Shown: piece after piece, positions 47,788 through 58,425 of the stretch
How the letters are laid out: each line of letters opens with the position of its first letter
Numbering within the stretch: position 1 is the first letter of the stretch
Assembly: GCA_001936135.1 (NCBI GenBank)
Contig: CP012810.1
Coordinates: 434,001-498,000 of the forward strand
Origin: Saccharomycopsis fibuligera x Saccharomycopsis cf. fibuligera
Taxonomy: Eukaryota > Ascomycota > Saccharomycetes > Ascoideales > Saccharomycopsidaceae
DNA length: 64,000 nt
Direction: 5' to 3'
Notes under the pieces: generated by a model
Seen by the model: only the letters and a program-made list of their open reading frames with translations
Databases searched by the model: none
Told to the model about the DNA's origin: nothing
Made by a program: the position numbers and the translations under genes

Positions 47788-49491
47788 TCAATGCCCATAT
47801 TTGACCCAGTCAACAGTGCTCATTTGAGTCAATCTCGACAATGCTCTAACAAAAGCAAATCGTTCTTCGTCCAATGAGAACATCTGACTAGACTGAGCCA
47901 ATATGTTTTTATCAACTTTGGTGCTACCAATTTCCTTGGATAGTTTCTTTTGGATTTTTCGGTTACTTTTCGAGGTGGCTAGGGAGACTGCTGGATTTTC
48001 TTGCTTGGTGGCAGTGGCGTCCTGCTGTGCCACACCATTAACTGACTTTTGGTCTACTTGGTCATTGTCGTTTTTGCTGTTGTTGATGGAACTCCCACCT
48101 TTGACATCACTATAATCGTGAATCACCGCGTTTTCCACCAAACTGAACTCATCGTCCTTCCGGATGAATTTCGGATCAACAAACAATCGATTAAACTGAT
48201 TAGCTCCCGTAGTGGCAAGTTTCCCATGATTATCATAAATCGCATCCAAGAAAGTAATGAATCGTCTCACTTTGTCTCTCACGTTGATGCTCAAGTATGG
48301 AATATCCGTCACTATAAAACTATTGTAATGTGAAGCAAGCGCCAAGTAGTCACCAGCAGCTAATGGGCGGCCGCAAAGTTCATCAAATGTAAACTGTGCA
48401 ATTGTGTGAGGAATTGACTTTGGCACCTCAAGCTCCCTTCCCCAAATTTTGATTGTGTCATTGATTTTCACGGTGGAATTTTCTGCACCGTGATCCAACT
48501 CGGTCGTTTGAGCAAAATACTTGAACCACTGGTCAATGTGCTGCAGTCTCTTGGCCTTGCTTTCCGCAGAATGGTATGACGTTCCCTGGGTTGGGTAAAA
48601 GTACACTGACGATAATGGTTTTTGGATTCTTCTATAATCTGTTGGCGAATCTAGATAAACAACATTAGTACGGTTTTCAAGGAGTCTAATTGCAGGAATG
48701 AAGGATTCTCTTTGGATCCCATTGATGTACAAATCGTTTGGCTCTCTATTACTGGTAGCGAAAAGGATAAGGCCATGAGATGGGGCCAACGTGGTAGAAA
48801 TCAATCGACGAAGTAGCATTGCATCCGCGACATCTGTGACTTGAAACTCGTCAAAGCAAAGCACGGTAGACTGCTGAGCAATTTCTGCAGCTAGGATTGG
48901 AATTGGGTCAATGTCTTGCTTGCCGTGTTTGATTATAATCTGGTGTGATCGTTTGTGCAAATTTTGCATGAATTGATGGAAATGAACTCTTGTTTTGGTC
49001 AAGTGCGGCGGAACGGTGGAGTAGAAGAGGTCCATTAGCATGGTTTTCCCACATCCAACATCGCCCCAAAGATAAAGTCCTTTAGGGATTGACTGGTATT
49101 CCTCGGAGGTGTGGTTTTCCTTTGCGGTTTTTCTACTGAATAAAGAAGTGATTGATGAGAAGATCGATGGGGATTTTGGAGTGACCTCGTTAATGTCGGG
49201 AATGTCAACTTTTGGTGGATGGTAATTTTTAAGATGTTGATGGAGGTTGCCCAACTTGGCAAGGATTTTCCGTTGATACTCATCATTTTTGAGTCTCCCT
49301 AGGCTCACTAGTCTTTGGTACTCGAGTAATGGTGTTTCAGCCACTTTATTAGAGTGATTAGGTTCGCGAGAGGTATCGCCAGTAGTAGTAGTGGTGGTGG
49401 TGGTAGGACTGGCAGTGCCGTAGCTTCTGCCCCATACTAGTATTCTAGCATGGAAGTTTGAAGTTTTGAGGAACGTAGCAGTGGGTCTCAT
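47788..49491 (-). CDS. AFG1: Afg1/LACE1-family mitochondrial AAA ATPase
   Basis: The 567-residue protein starts with a mitochondrial presequence (MRPTATFLKTSNFHARILVW) and a Thr-rich linker, then the AFG1-family ATPase: Walker A GDVGCGKTMLMDLFYS near residue 142, HFHQFMQNLHKR, Walker B VLCFDEFQVTDVADAMLL near 204, sensor FATSNREPNDLY near 239, and LCGRPLAAGDYLALA near 370. The family assists degradation of unassembled cytochrome oxidase subunits in mitochondria. A low-complexity insert lies at about 455-520 before the conserved C-terminal FALVRALSRLTQMS-like end. Length is above S. cerevisiae Afg1 (509). Confidence 0.93.
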   Translation of the reverse strand: MRPTATFLKTSNFHARILVWGRSYGTASPTTTTTTTTGDTSREPNHSNKVAETPLLEYQRLVSLGRLKNDEYQRKILAKLGNLHQHLKNYHPPKVDIPDINEVTPKSPSIFSSITSLFSRKTAKENHTSEEYQSIPKGLYLWGDVGCGKTMLMDLFYSTVPPHLTKTRVHFHQFMQNLHKRSHQIIIKHGKQDIDPIPILAAEIAQQSTVLCFDEFQVTDVADAMLLRRLISTTLAPSHGLILFATSNREPNDLYINGIQRESFIPAIRLLENRTNVVYLDSPTDYRRIQKPLSSVYFYPTQGTSYHSAESKAKRLQHIDQWFKYFAQTTELDHGAENSTVKINDTIKIWGRELEVPKSIPHTIAQFTFDELCGRPLAAGDYLALASHYNSFIVTDIPYLSINVRDKVRRFITFLDAIYDNHGKLATTGANQFNRLFVDPKFIRKDDEFSLVENAVIHDYSDVKGGSSINNSKNDNDQVDQKSVNGVAQQDATATKQENPAVSLATSKSNRKIQKKLSKEIGSTKVDKNILAQSSQMFSLDEERFAFVRALSRLTQMSTVDWVKYGH

Positions 49492-50598
49492 GGCTGATAT
49501 ATATGAATATTAGCATGTGAAGCAATTTGCAAGTGGATTGGCACTGTATTTCCTACAGTAGTAATAATGTGTGGTATAGTATATCAGAGCAAAAGTTATT
49601 GATGCGTAAAGTCGAAAGCAATGCAAGTTTTAAAGAGTGTGGGCGGACTAATGTGCCATTTGCCAGATGTGCTGAGTGTGTGTAATCTAGTTGTGGTGGG
49701 AATGACTGCTGCTGACTGGAAAGAAAGGAAATAGGCTACTGGATACTGCACACAGTGGTAGCAAAAGTCGGCACGAGAGACGTTATTTTAAATATCAAGT
49801 TTAAAGTTTTGACTGTTTTCTGTCTCGGAGAAAGAATTCTTTCTTGAAGAAAAAATGACGACAATCATCAAAACGTCCACGGTCCGGTCTCCGGAGAAAC
49901 TCAAACTCTTCAAGTCTACGACAGATGCAGTGTCTATAGCTATGGTTCCCCGTCAGAGAATGTGGTCTCTGTAGAGATCGGAAGTTCATGGCGCTACTGC
50001 GATACTTATTACCAAGTACTTTCCGCTCCTATCCCGTCTGTAATTATCCTGTAGTAACGATAGTCGAGCTGATACTTTATTGCCATTGAGCGTGAGATCA
50101 GACGGATATCTAAGGACGAGACGTCTAAATCTTTTCAAAGTTCCTTGTGCAAGAAGATGACATTAGCCGTCGTCTATATGCTGAGGGAAACAGACTAAGC
50201 AGGCCACGAAGAGGAGCAGCAATGTTAGTCTTCGGTGTGGCAAGGAACAGTGAGGCCATTGCAATCATCTGCTTAGGTGTTATATATTTCCACATATGGT
50301 GCACTGATATTACACTCTGTAGCTGTTAGCGAATGTACCTCTGCGTCGGTATACCCTCAACTCGGTTATGTGCCTTTCTGGATACCCGCCCCTGTCCATC
50401 AAGAGTGTTGCGGGTAGTAGACTTTCTCTATCATATATACCACTTCTGTGGATGATATCTACAACGCTAAACTAGCACAGTTGGTGATCTACCCAGAGCT
50501 TTTAATGTAAACGTTTCAACTTCGGCAGTAGCACTAGAAACAGTTACACACTTCACAAGTCCATATATACACCCACACCCACACACGCTCCAATACCA
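49492..50598. other. Divergent intergenic region between AFG1 and TRS130
   Basis: 1.1 kb without a recognisable gene. Short palindromes occur (TCTCTGTAGAGA near 49968), and TATATACACCCACACCC lies just before TRS130. Small open frames here lack any domain. Confidence 0.5.
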
Positions 50599-53500
50599 AT
50601 GAGCACCTCTAAGCCCTCCTTTGGAGGCACAGCCCCATACGACCACCTGGTCCACAACCTCAAGAAGGTCAAGCTCTCTTTCTACGACCCTTTCAGCGTC
50701 TACCCAAAGATCCAAAAGGAACTTGAATCAAAACTTCCGCTCACTAACCTCCATTGGAAAGCATCAGACAAGTCACCATTGCGTTCAATACCATGTCTTG
50801 ATGTTGATATAGTGGAAGAAATCCCCAAGACTAGCAAGTCCGCTCCTTTGATCAAGACTATAGATGAGCAAATGCAAAGAAAACCAGCTACTGCCACCAC
50901 CACCACTACTACTACTACAAAAGAACCTGCATCTTTGCTCAAAAGAGCTTCTACCATAATAAAACCTTCTTCTTCAGATGTATCTCTCAAAAGCTTCGAG
51001 GGCAATGCACAATCACAAGCTGATACTGCCCAATCGTCACCATTGCCACAAGATGTAGACTCTTTTGCCTATGAGGCTGACGAGTCCGCTTTGACTGACT
51101 TGATCAAATCTATCAATGATAGCTATTTGAAAATCATGTTTTTCGAAGCACAGAATATAGAACATTACAAACAGAATGTTCGCCCATTTATCAAAGAGTG
51201 GTTTAAACAGTCAGTTGACAATTCAAAATTGCCAACTGATTGGCTACTTATCTTTTATATTCCTCAAGGCGGGAAGGACGATTACACAACCGCTTTCAAA
51301 TATGGATTACTAGATAAAATCAAATTGGATTTCAGCAATTATAGCAACGCTTCATTCATGAATGATACAGTCGACGTTGCCAATGGCGCTGGAATAAATA
51401 ATGCTAATGGTTTGAAAATCTTGAAACTCAAACATGATTATCCATCCATCAATGAACAGAATCAAGCATGGAATGCATTTCTTCATAGCGTGAAAACCGG
51501 TATTCTCAACACGTTTACCGAAAGAGTCAATTTTTTTGATTACAAAATTTCCAAATTCTTGAATTCGTTTAGTGCCGCGAAGGGAACTAAAACTCATGCA
51601 AGAAATGGCTCCATAGTGAGCAAAATTGATAATAGACCTGTTTTTTCTCTGGAAATGAATATTGGGTTGTACTTCATGATGAATGAAAATCTCGGAATAT
51701 TGTATCATGATTTAAGCTTATATGAGGATTCATTAATTCAGTATGACAATTTGGAAAAAATATTTGAGTTTTACTTAAGAAGACATGAGGATAATCATCT
51801 TGATTTGAAATTTCTTACTAATGTTGGATTCGAAGATGATTTGGAGAAAAACTTATTTTACTTTAATATTTACAAATCGTTGCAAAATAGTTCTTTTCAA
51901 GATGACAATGATAACAGCAACAACAACAACAACAACAACAACAATAGCGTCCCAGGATTTACAGTTACTGCATACGAGCAAATTGCTCCTAAAATTTTCA
52001 AGTCATTAACTGATTTCAATAACCCAATTTTCGAAACTTTGAGGAAAAAAATCCTCAGCAATGATATTCTGTATTTCGAAATGAAAAATTATTTTTTCTT
52101 GAAGAAAATCACTCTAATAACTTCTATAATCTTCAACAATTTTTCACAATTATCATCTACTCCATCAGTCAATTCCGTCTATATTTATGACTTATTAAGC
52201 CGGTTAAAGACTTTTATCATTGAAGCAAATTTCGAAGTCTTGAATTTCAAAGGAAATTCAAATCATATTGATTTATTAAAATTGGCGGAGTTTTGCTTTA
52301 CTATGATTGACAATTATTTGCTATTTATTAATGAGTATTTCTTTAAACCACCACAGAAGACCACTGACCCGGAAGCTAGAGCATTGCCACCACTTGGTAA
52401 TAAGTCATACTCGGTTTACTCAAAAAGTAAAGAAATTAATGATATTATTGGAGAACTAAGACTCACTCAACGATTCTTCTTAGTAATTTTAGCAAAATTT
52501 TACGGCTATAAGATCGATAGTGTTACTATTGACCAACTAGTGGATATAAAGCTATCAGCATTTTTAAAAAATAACTCCTTATCAAATGAAGACAAAACAA
52601 CCACTTTCCAATTCAATCATCCATTATTAGCCCGAATCTTTTCCAAATTTGAAAATTTTGCCAATTATTTTAAATATTTGACAGAATCTGCCATTGCAAA
52701 CTTCAACATTTCTGATAAGCCAAGAAACGTGGACATTTTATCCATAGATATTGCGCTTTTGAATTACCAAATTGGCAACTATAATGATAGCTTGTTAGTT
52801 TTGCTTAACTGTCCAAATTTCTATAATGAACAAGGCTGGGAGTATATTGGGTTTTACTTGTTGAAAGTTTTTGTTAGCTGTTTGGAAAAAGTTCTAAAGG
52901 CGGAGGAATTGAAGTTGGAGACTTTAACAGCTGCAGCTAACCCTAGTAATACTGAAAATAGTACCATCACCAAAGAAGAAGTCGTTGAAGAAATTGACAA
53001 GTTGAGAGCAAAAGTGTCGTCTAATAAGGTATTACTCTTCAAGTCATACTTAGACTTACTTTCCACTTTGATTGATTCATCTGAGACCGCCAACAAAATG
53101 ACAGAAATATCATTAACTTCAGCAACACCAACCACCAACATTTACTCAAATTCCAATTTCATAAACAATAATTTGGAAAATATTAGCAAATATCTAACTG
53201 ATCCAAGACAAATTGACTCAATTTTGCAAAATGCGCTCAAGTTGAAAAATGAAGTTGAATTACAGTACGATTTGAACAAAATTTTCAAGTATAAGGTTCA
53301 CCCATTTGTTGTTAGTCGGGAGAGCAATGTGTATTGTGTTGAATTAGATATTGAAAACTTGACTTTATTCTTGCACGAGAATGCAACTGCAAATGACAGT
53401 GATTTGAATATTTTTGATTTTGATAAGATTGAGTTGACGATGCAGAATATTTCCGATAGTGGCGAGTTAGTGACTTTCAAATTCGATAAGCAGGATTACG

Positions 53501-55590
53501 CCAGTAATGAGGATTTTATTAAAGAAAACTTTATCTTAAGGAAGGGAAATAATAAGATTACGTTAAGCACTAGAGACATAATTGTTGGAAGGTTTGCCAT
53601 TAAGGATATTAAGGTAGTCTCTGGTGGGATTACGCTAATTCGCGAGCTCATCAAATCTAAACGAGAGTTTTATGATGATAATAGCAACATCAATGACAAG
53701 GGCGATGTCTCGGTGCAAGAAGGCAGCAGCATTGGAGAACAACAATTCGAAGAAAAATTGGTATATGAATCCAAAGACATCTTCTTGATTCACCCGTACA
53801 TAAACAATTTACACTTTGAATTGAAAAACCCACTTAGCTTGAATTTAAACTATAAACAGTTCCTAGTCAAGATTAATATTGGTGATTTTGAAATTGATAA
53901 TGGGGTGTTAGAGTTCTCAACGCTGTCGGGTGCGTTCCAGTTGATTGATAATGATTTAAAAGCAGTGGTTAAGAAGAGAATACCTAAATTTGTTGATGGT
54001 CAAAATGGAGAGTTCGACTATGACGATGATTCTCTTTTTGATGTTGATTCAGCCACTGAAATTGAAATTTCTAGTGAGTTAACTGAGCAACTGCAAGTGC
54101 ATGAAGGTCAAGTCATTTTCAAGATTGGAAACGTTGACAAAAATTCCATCGTTGATGTAATTATTCCATATACTATGAACGAAACCAAATTTTCTAATAA
54201 CCTGACTTCTGCAATAAACAAGAACATCATCAACTTGAAAACTAAAATGACTTACGAATCAAACAATAAGCAACATTCGTTAATATCATATCAGGATCTT
54301 AACACCACTTTAACAATAGCAGTCTCTGTACAAGACACATTCAAATCACAAAATCTCTTTTCAAAATTTTCCGTCGGCACCGCTGAATTGAAAACTCCAA
54401 TTAGAATCCTATCTACCGATTTGCTCTCCAATGACAATTACAAGACTTGCACAGCGTTAAAACCACCACCACTAGTCGCGTTTGGCGAACAACCAGCTCT
54501 GTATTTTTTCAAAATTCTGCCAGTGGATCCGAACTACGTGGCTAAATCAGATGACGCATTGAGATTAATTGTCAATTATAGAAATTTAAGCGAAGAAGTG
54601 TTTGAATTAGCTTGGCAAAATTTCAAACTAACTTATTTGCTAAATAAGTCAAATGAAACTCACAGGATGCATATCTCAAAATATATCTTATTACTTAAGG
54701 ACTATTTGTTCAAGTTGCTTAGATTTGATTTGAATGAATATGCGTTGCTCAATAAGTTGAAGATTAAACATTTTGATATATTTGAATTTGCTGAACTATT
54801 CACGCATTTTTTCCCTGAGGACCGGTCAAAGTATTTGTGCATATTTAAACAGTTTATTGAATCTGTCAAAAAGGACGAACTTGACTTGTCACTTGAAAAT
54901 TTCGTTTACACCAACAGTACCAAGAGATATGATGATAGTGATAGTGGTGATGAAAAAGAAGCCAATATTGACAAATTTTTTGCGAATATTAACCGGGAAT
55001 TATATATTGATGTACCTATTCCATTGGTTCAAGTGGTTCATAATGTCTCTCTTGAATTTGAACAAAAGTCACAATATGTCGTTGGTGATCCAATCATGAG
55101 TAAATTCAAGATTCAATCATTGGTAAATTGGAGAGGCGAGGAGCCAAATCATGATGCCATTGGCGCCAACGACAAAGTCAATGGGGATGCTAACGCGAGT
55201 GGCAAAGCCAAGACACCAAAGAAGAAAAGAGTACTTTTTGAAGATCCAAATAAAGACTCATTGATCGAAAACTTCCAACTTGATTTTGTTGGACCTCAAG
55301 AAAATTGGCTAATTAGCGGCAAGAAAAAATTTCAATTTTCGCTAAATAAACAGGGAGCACAAGGCGGTAATAATGATGGCTCTTCTTCTTCTTCTTCAAT
55401 AGTCCAACAGCCGGATAACGAGTTATACTTGGTCCCTTTGAAAGTAGGTAGATTAATCCTACCAAAGATTGAAATCAAATCAACTAATAATCATTTAAAT
55501 GATGAGTTTACGATGGAAGTGGATTATAAGAACAGTTCACAAACGGTGTTGGTGGTTCCTAATTTGGATAGAGTCACTTTTGCATTCTAA
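50599..55590 (+). CDS. TRS130: Trs130, TRAPPII-specific subunit (TRAPPC10 family)
   Basis: The 1663-residue protein opens with the TRAPPC10 signature: SFYDPFSVYPKIQKELESKL then PLTNLHWKASDKSPLRSIPC near residue 44, followed by FFEAQNIEHYKQNVRPFIKE near 181 and an alpha-solenoid region. The C-terminal third is beta-rich with a final FTMEVDYKNSSQTVLVVPNL. TRAPPII is the exchange factor for Ypt31/32 at the late Golgi (family knowledge). It is much longer than S. cerevisiae Trs130 (about 1102 residues), with low-complexity inserts (poly-Thr near 98, poly-Asn near 440, poly-Ser near 1599) accounting for only part of that. Intronless and intact. Confidence 0.85.
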   Translation: MSTSKPSFGGTAPYDHLVHNLKKVKLSFYDPFSVYPKIQKELESKLPLTNLHWKASDKSPLRSIPCLDVDIVEEIPKTSKSAPLIKTIDEQMQRKPATATTTTTTTTKEPASLLKRASTIIKPSSSDVSLKSFEGNAQSQADTAQSSPLPQDVDSFAYEADESALTDLIKSINDSYLKIMFFEAQNIEHYKQNVRPFIKEWFKQSVDNSKLPTDWLLIFYIPQGGKDDYTTAFKYGLLDKIKLDFSNYSNASFMNDTVDVANGAGINNANGLKILKLKHDYPSINEQNQAWNAFLHSVKTGILNTFTERVNFFDYKISKFLNSFSAAKGTKTHARNGSIVSKIDNRPVFSLEMNIGLYFMMNENLGILYHDLSLYEDSLIQYDNLEKIFEFYLRRHEDNHLDLKFLTNVGFEDDLEKNLFYFNIYKSLQNSSFQDDNDNSNNNNNNNNNSVPGFTVTAYEQIAPKIFKSLTDFNNPIFETLRKKILSNDILYFEMKNYFFLKKITLITSIIFNNFSQLSSTPSVNSVYIYDLLSRLKTFIIEANFEVLNFKGNSNHIDLLKLAEFCFTMIDNYLLFINEYFFKPPQKTTDPEARALPPLGNKSYSVYSKSKEINDIIGELRLTQRFFLVILAKFYGYKIDSVTIDQLVDIKLSAFLKNNSLSNEDKTTTFQFNHPLLARIFSKFENFANYFKYLTESAIANFNISDKPRNVDILSIDIALLNYQIGNYNDSLLVLLNCPNFYNEQGWEYIGFYLLKVFVSCLEKVLKAEELKLETLTAAANPSNTENSTITKEEVVEEIDKLRAKVSSNKVLLFKSYLDLLSTLIDSSETANKMTEISLTSATPTTNIYSNSNFINNNLENISKYLTDPRQIDSILQNALKLKNEVELQYDLNKIFKYKVHPFVVSRESNVYCVELDIENLTLFLHENATANDSDLNIFDFDKIELTMQNISDSGELVTFKFDKQDYASNEDFIKENFILRKGNNKITLSTRDIIVGRFAIKDIKVVSGGITLIRELIKSKREFYDDNSNINDKGDVSVQEGSSIGEQQFEEKLVYESKDIFLIHPYINNLHFELKNPLSLNLNYKQFLVKINIGDFEIDNGVLEFSTLSGAFQLIDNDLKAVVKKRIPKFVDGQNGEFDYDDDSLFDVDSATEIEISSELTEQLQVHEGQVIFKIGNVDKNSIVDVIIPYTMNETKFSNNLTSAINKNIINLKTKMTYESNNKQHSLISYQDLNTTLTIAVSVQDTFKSQNLFSKFSVGTAELKTPIRILSTDLLSNDNYKTCTALKPPPLVAFGEQPALYFFKILPVDPNYVAKSDDALRLIVNYRNLSEEVFELAWQNFKLTYLLNKSNETHRMHISKYILLLKDYLFKLLRFDLNEYALLNKLKIKHFDIFEFAELFTHFFPEDRSKYLCIFKQFIESVKKDELDLSLENFVYTNSTKRYDDSDSGDEKEANIDKFFANINRELYIDVPIPLVQVVHNVSLEFEQKSQYVVGDPIMSKFKIQSLVNWRGEEPNHDAIGANDKVNGDANASGKAKTPKKKRVLFEDPNKDSLIENFQLDFVGPQENWLISGKKKFQFSLNKQGAQGGNNDGSSSSSSIVQQPDNELYLVPLKVGRLILPKIEIKSTNNHLNDEFTMEVDYKNSSQTVLVVPNLDRVTFAF

Positions 55591-56238
55591 GTATTTCATT
55601 CTTATTTAATTCTGTTGCCATTTTCTGTTGTTTTTTTCGCTTTGTTTTCCATTTGTTTTTTCCTTGCAAGTCTGCAACGCTATTCGCGGATATTGTAAAC
55701 CCTATAAATTATGTGGAATTGTTGCATTAAGTTATCCAGTCTGGTCAATAAGTAATTGAATTCTTTTTTATTCTTTTTACATCAACATGAAGCTATTGAG
55801 TGGAACCATCAAGGACTAATGAGAATCACATTTCGGGATACTTTGATTATTGTTACAACTGTTGTCGTTATTGTCTGTTTTTAAAAACCCACTTTGGTGG
55901 AACATGCATCATAATGCTGTCAAAAATATTACCCGCCCACTTCTCAGTTGCCAATGAATTTTGGGCTGATTGTAATTTTCTTGATTCTGATTACTCAATG
56001 GAGAACGAGAACGGAAACGTAAAAAAAAAAAAAAAAATAAAGAGAACAAGAAGCGAATGTGTACTAGTGACATCAAGAGTGATAAGCATTTGAGGTTATA
56101 CGCAAAATAGCATAGCATACCAAACACTCTTATCAATTAAGGTGAATCATTATTACTATAACACTGTTTAGATTCAATCAGAAGCGGAAACAGATACATC
56201 CCACATCTCACATCATCATCAGTTAATATCTTTTCAAA
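55591..56238. other. Intergenic region between TRS130 and NDUFB7
   Basis: TRS130 3' region then the NDUFB7 promoter. A 16-base A tract occurs near 56022. No gene recognised; the small frame at 55800-56093 has no domain. Confidence 0.55.
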
Positions 56239-56852
56239 ATGTCTATAAAAGAACTCCCACCATTGCGTACGTATAAAACGAAATGAACTTGCGCAATATA
56301 GGCATGATGTATTGTGGAAGGTAGAATAGGAAACGAAATGGTAAAGATGAGATTTTGTTTTAAATTAGATTGGAAATGCGCATTATAAACATGGAATGCA
56401 TACAAAGAGTGAAAGCGCTTTTGAGTTGCAGTGGACATGTTGAGAAACTCCAGATCTGCTAAGTAATCAAAAAAAAACTACTTCTCTGACTTTGCCGTTT
56501 TTGGTTGTATCACTATAGTTTTACACAATGCATTATAGCTTTTTTTTTCTCTTTTTTTTTAAAATCTATGAATTCTGCTTAAAGCGTCAACGTGAAAGAC
56601 TAACAATTTTCTAATTTAGTCTCCCATGAGGAAATGAAAAAAAATAAGATTCCATTAGTTTACCGTGACAGATGTGCAGGTTTACTTATTCCATTGAATA
56701 AATGTCGTAAAGAAGGTAACTATTTGCCATGGAACTGTGTCCAAGAACGTCATGATTATGAAGAGTGTCAGTATTTGGATTTCAAGAGAAGAGTCAAAGA
56801 ATTGGAAGAATTGAAGGCAAAGATGAAGGCTGAACAGCAAAATGACGAGTAA
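56239..56852 (+). CDS. Complex I subunit NDUFB7 (B18), two exons
   Basis: Exon 1 is 56239-56266 and exon 2 56620-56852, joining to 86 residues. The 353-nt intron has donor GTACGT, branch site GACTAAC (56598-56604) and TTTAG acceptor ending at 56619. The product MSIKELPPLLSHEEMKKNKI continues PLVYRDRCAGLLIPLNKCRK and NYLPWNCVQERHDYEECQYL, holding both CX9C pairs (CAGLLIPLNKC and CVQERHDYEEC) imported by Mia40. NDUFB7 sits on the intermembrane-space side of complex I. An internal Met at 56634 is open too, but the spliced start adds the conserved SHEEM lead. Its presence shows the yeast makes complex I, agreeing with nad genes in the NUMT. Confidence 0.88.
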
Positions 56853-58384
56853 ATAAAAAATTCAATATAAGTGTTGAAAAAACCTATTAACATTATCAGT
56901 ATTATAAATAATTTCTTTAAACTTGATCTTCAATTAACATCAATAATGCATCACCAATCATCACCAACAACTGCTTGCTATATTGCAGCAATTTTTTAGT
57001 CCAATATGTGGTTTCCTCATTTACATCATTGTTTGCACTTTAACAAAATTAAGTCCTTTATTTATTATAAATGCCCAGTTTAGTTGCAAAATAGTGTAAC
57101 AGCAATGTGTGGATAAATCATGCTCTTCTTTTTACAGCACTGTTATCTTTTTTTCCCCCTTTTTTCCTATACTATCATTACAATGTACTCTTTTATGCTA
57201 TTATGTCAATTAGACAAGCATCTGTAAGCTTAAGGCTTTGGGCTCAAAAACGCATAAACTTTCATCTTAATTTTAACATTCGTTGGATATGAAGTTGGGT
57301 TGGAACAGCACGAAACCACAATTCAAGTTAATAATCAAGAATATCATTAATGCTTGATGTAATTTTACAGAAATATGTTTTGGTGTGACTCTTAAATTCT
57401 AAATAATCATGCAATAGAGCCACGCGCAGCAGCTGTGTTTGGTTTTTTATTAGCAAAGCAGTTTGATATGAGTAATATGAGCTTATGGTAAATTTTGCTG
57501 TCTAGATATTGCGGCGCCAATAATAATATGTAGAGTGCGATAAAGTTCGTAGGATTAGATATTGGCGACAGTCGTGTATATTTACTTTTAATAGGAATAA
57601 GGATATCCAAAGTACTGACAAAGTAAACCAATTGCCTATGAGACTTATTGTTTCATACTTTTTGTTCTTTCGCTAATCCTTATAATGGGCATGTTTTGTT
57701 AATTTTGCACGATCTCGCCAGTCTTTGTGTTCTTATGCTCTTTCCAGGCTTGTTTTGTTTGTTCTCCTGGTTTGGGAGAAACGGTAAATTAAATGATGCA
57801 TGCTCGCACTAAAAAAAAAAAAGTACAAATTGCTATTGCTGTTATGTTAGTAATTGATGATAAATTTAGTAGCATCGCTTTAAAGCTACTTCCCTGGGTC
57901 CAAAATCATAATTATTGTTTTGAAAGTTTAATATAGGTACGGTAAGCGTAGAAATAAGATAGGAAATTCCGTATGGCATCTACGTTCTATAGATGAGATG
58001 AGGTTTTGCCGACTGTGAGTAATTTAAAATTGCAATGAGTTAAAGACATTGTTGAAAAAGCATTGGGAATTTCGTAAACGTTCAATATGCCGTACCAACT
58101 TTAAGTTTTGACTAGCGAAACAAGCGACAAGCAAGATATCATGTTTATATACAAACAAAATTAAAACATAACTCTGGTCAAACTATGCCGGCTGACACAG
58201 TGTATCCGGTCATAAGATTTCCCTATCTTTGAAGTCTTCCCTTTAAAAATTAAACAGTAAGAATAAAGGCAAGAAGAACAATTTTTCCTGTTTTGACAAG
58301 ATTTACGAAGAGCATGGTGGGTACCGGAATACGCATATGTGTATACACCAGTGTATTGCAAGTATTACAATAAGCACTTAGAAA

Positions 58385-58390
<6 letters not shown>

Positions 58391-58421
<31 letters not shown>
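58391..58421. repeat. Uninterrupted A31 tract
   Basis: Thirty-one consecutive A residues, by far the longest A run I saw in the window. It could be the poly(A) tail of an old retroposed insertion, but I found no recognisable element before it and no target-site duplication. Confidence 0.95.
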
Positions 58422-58425
<4 letters not shown>

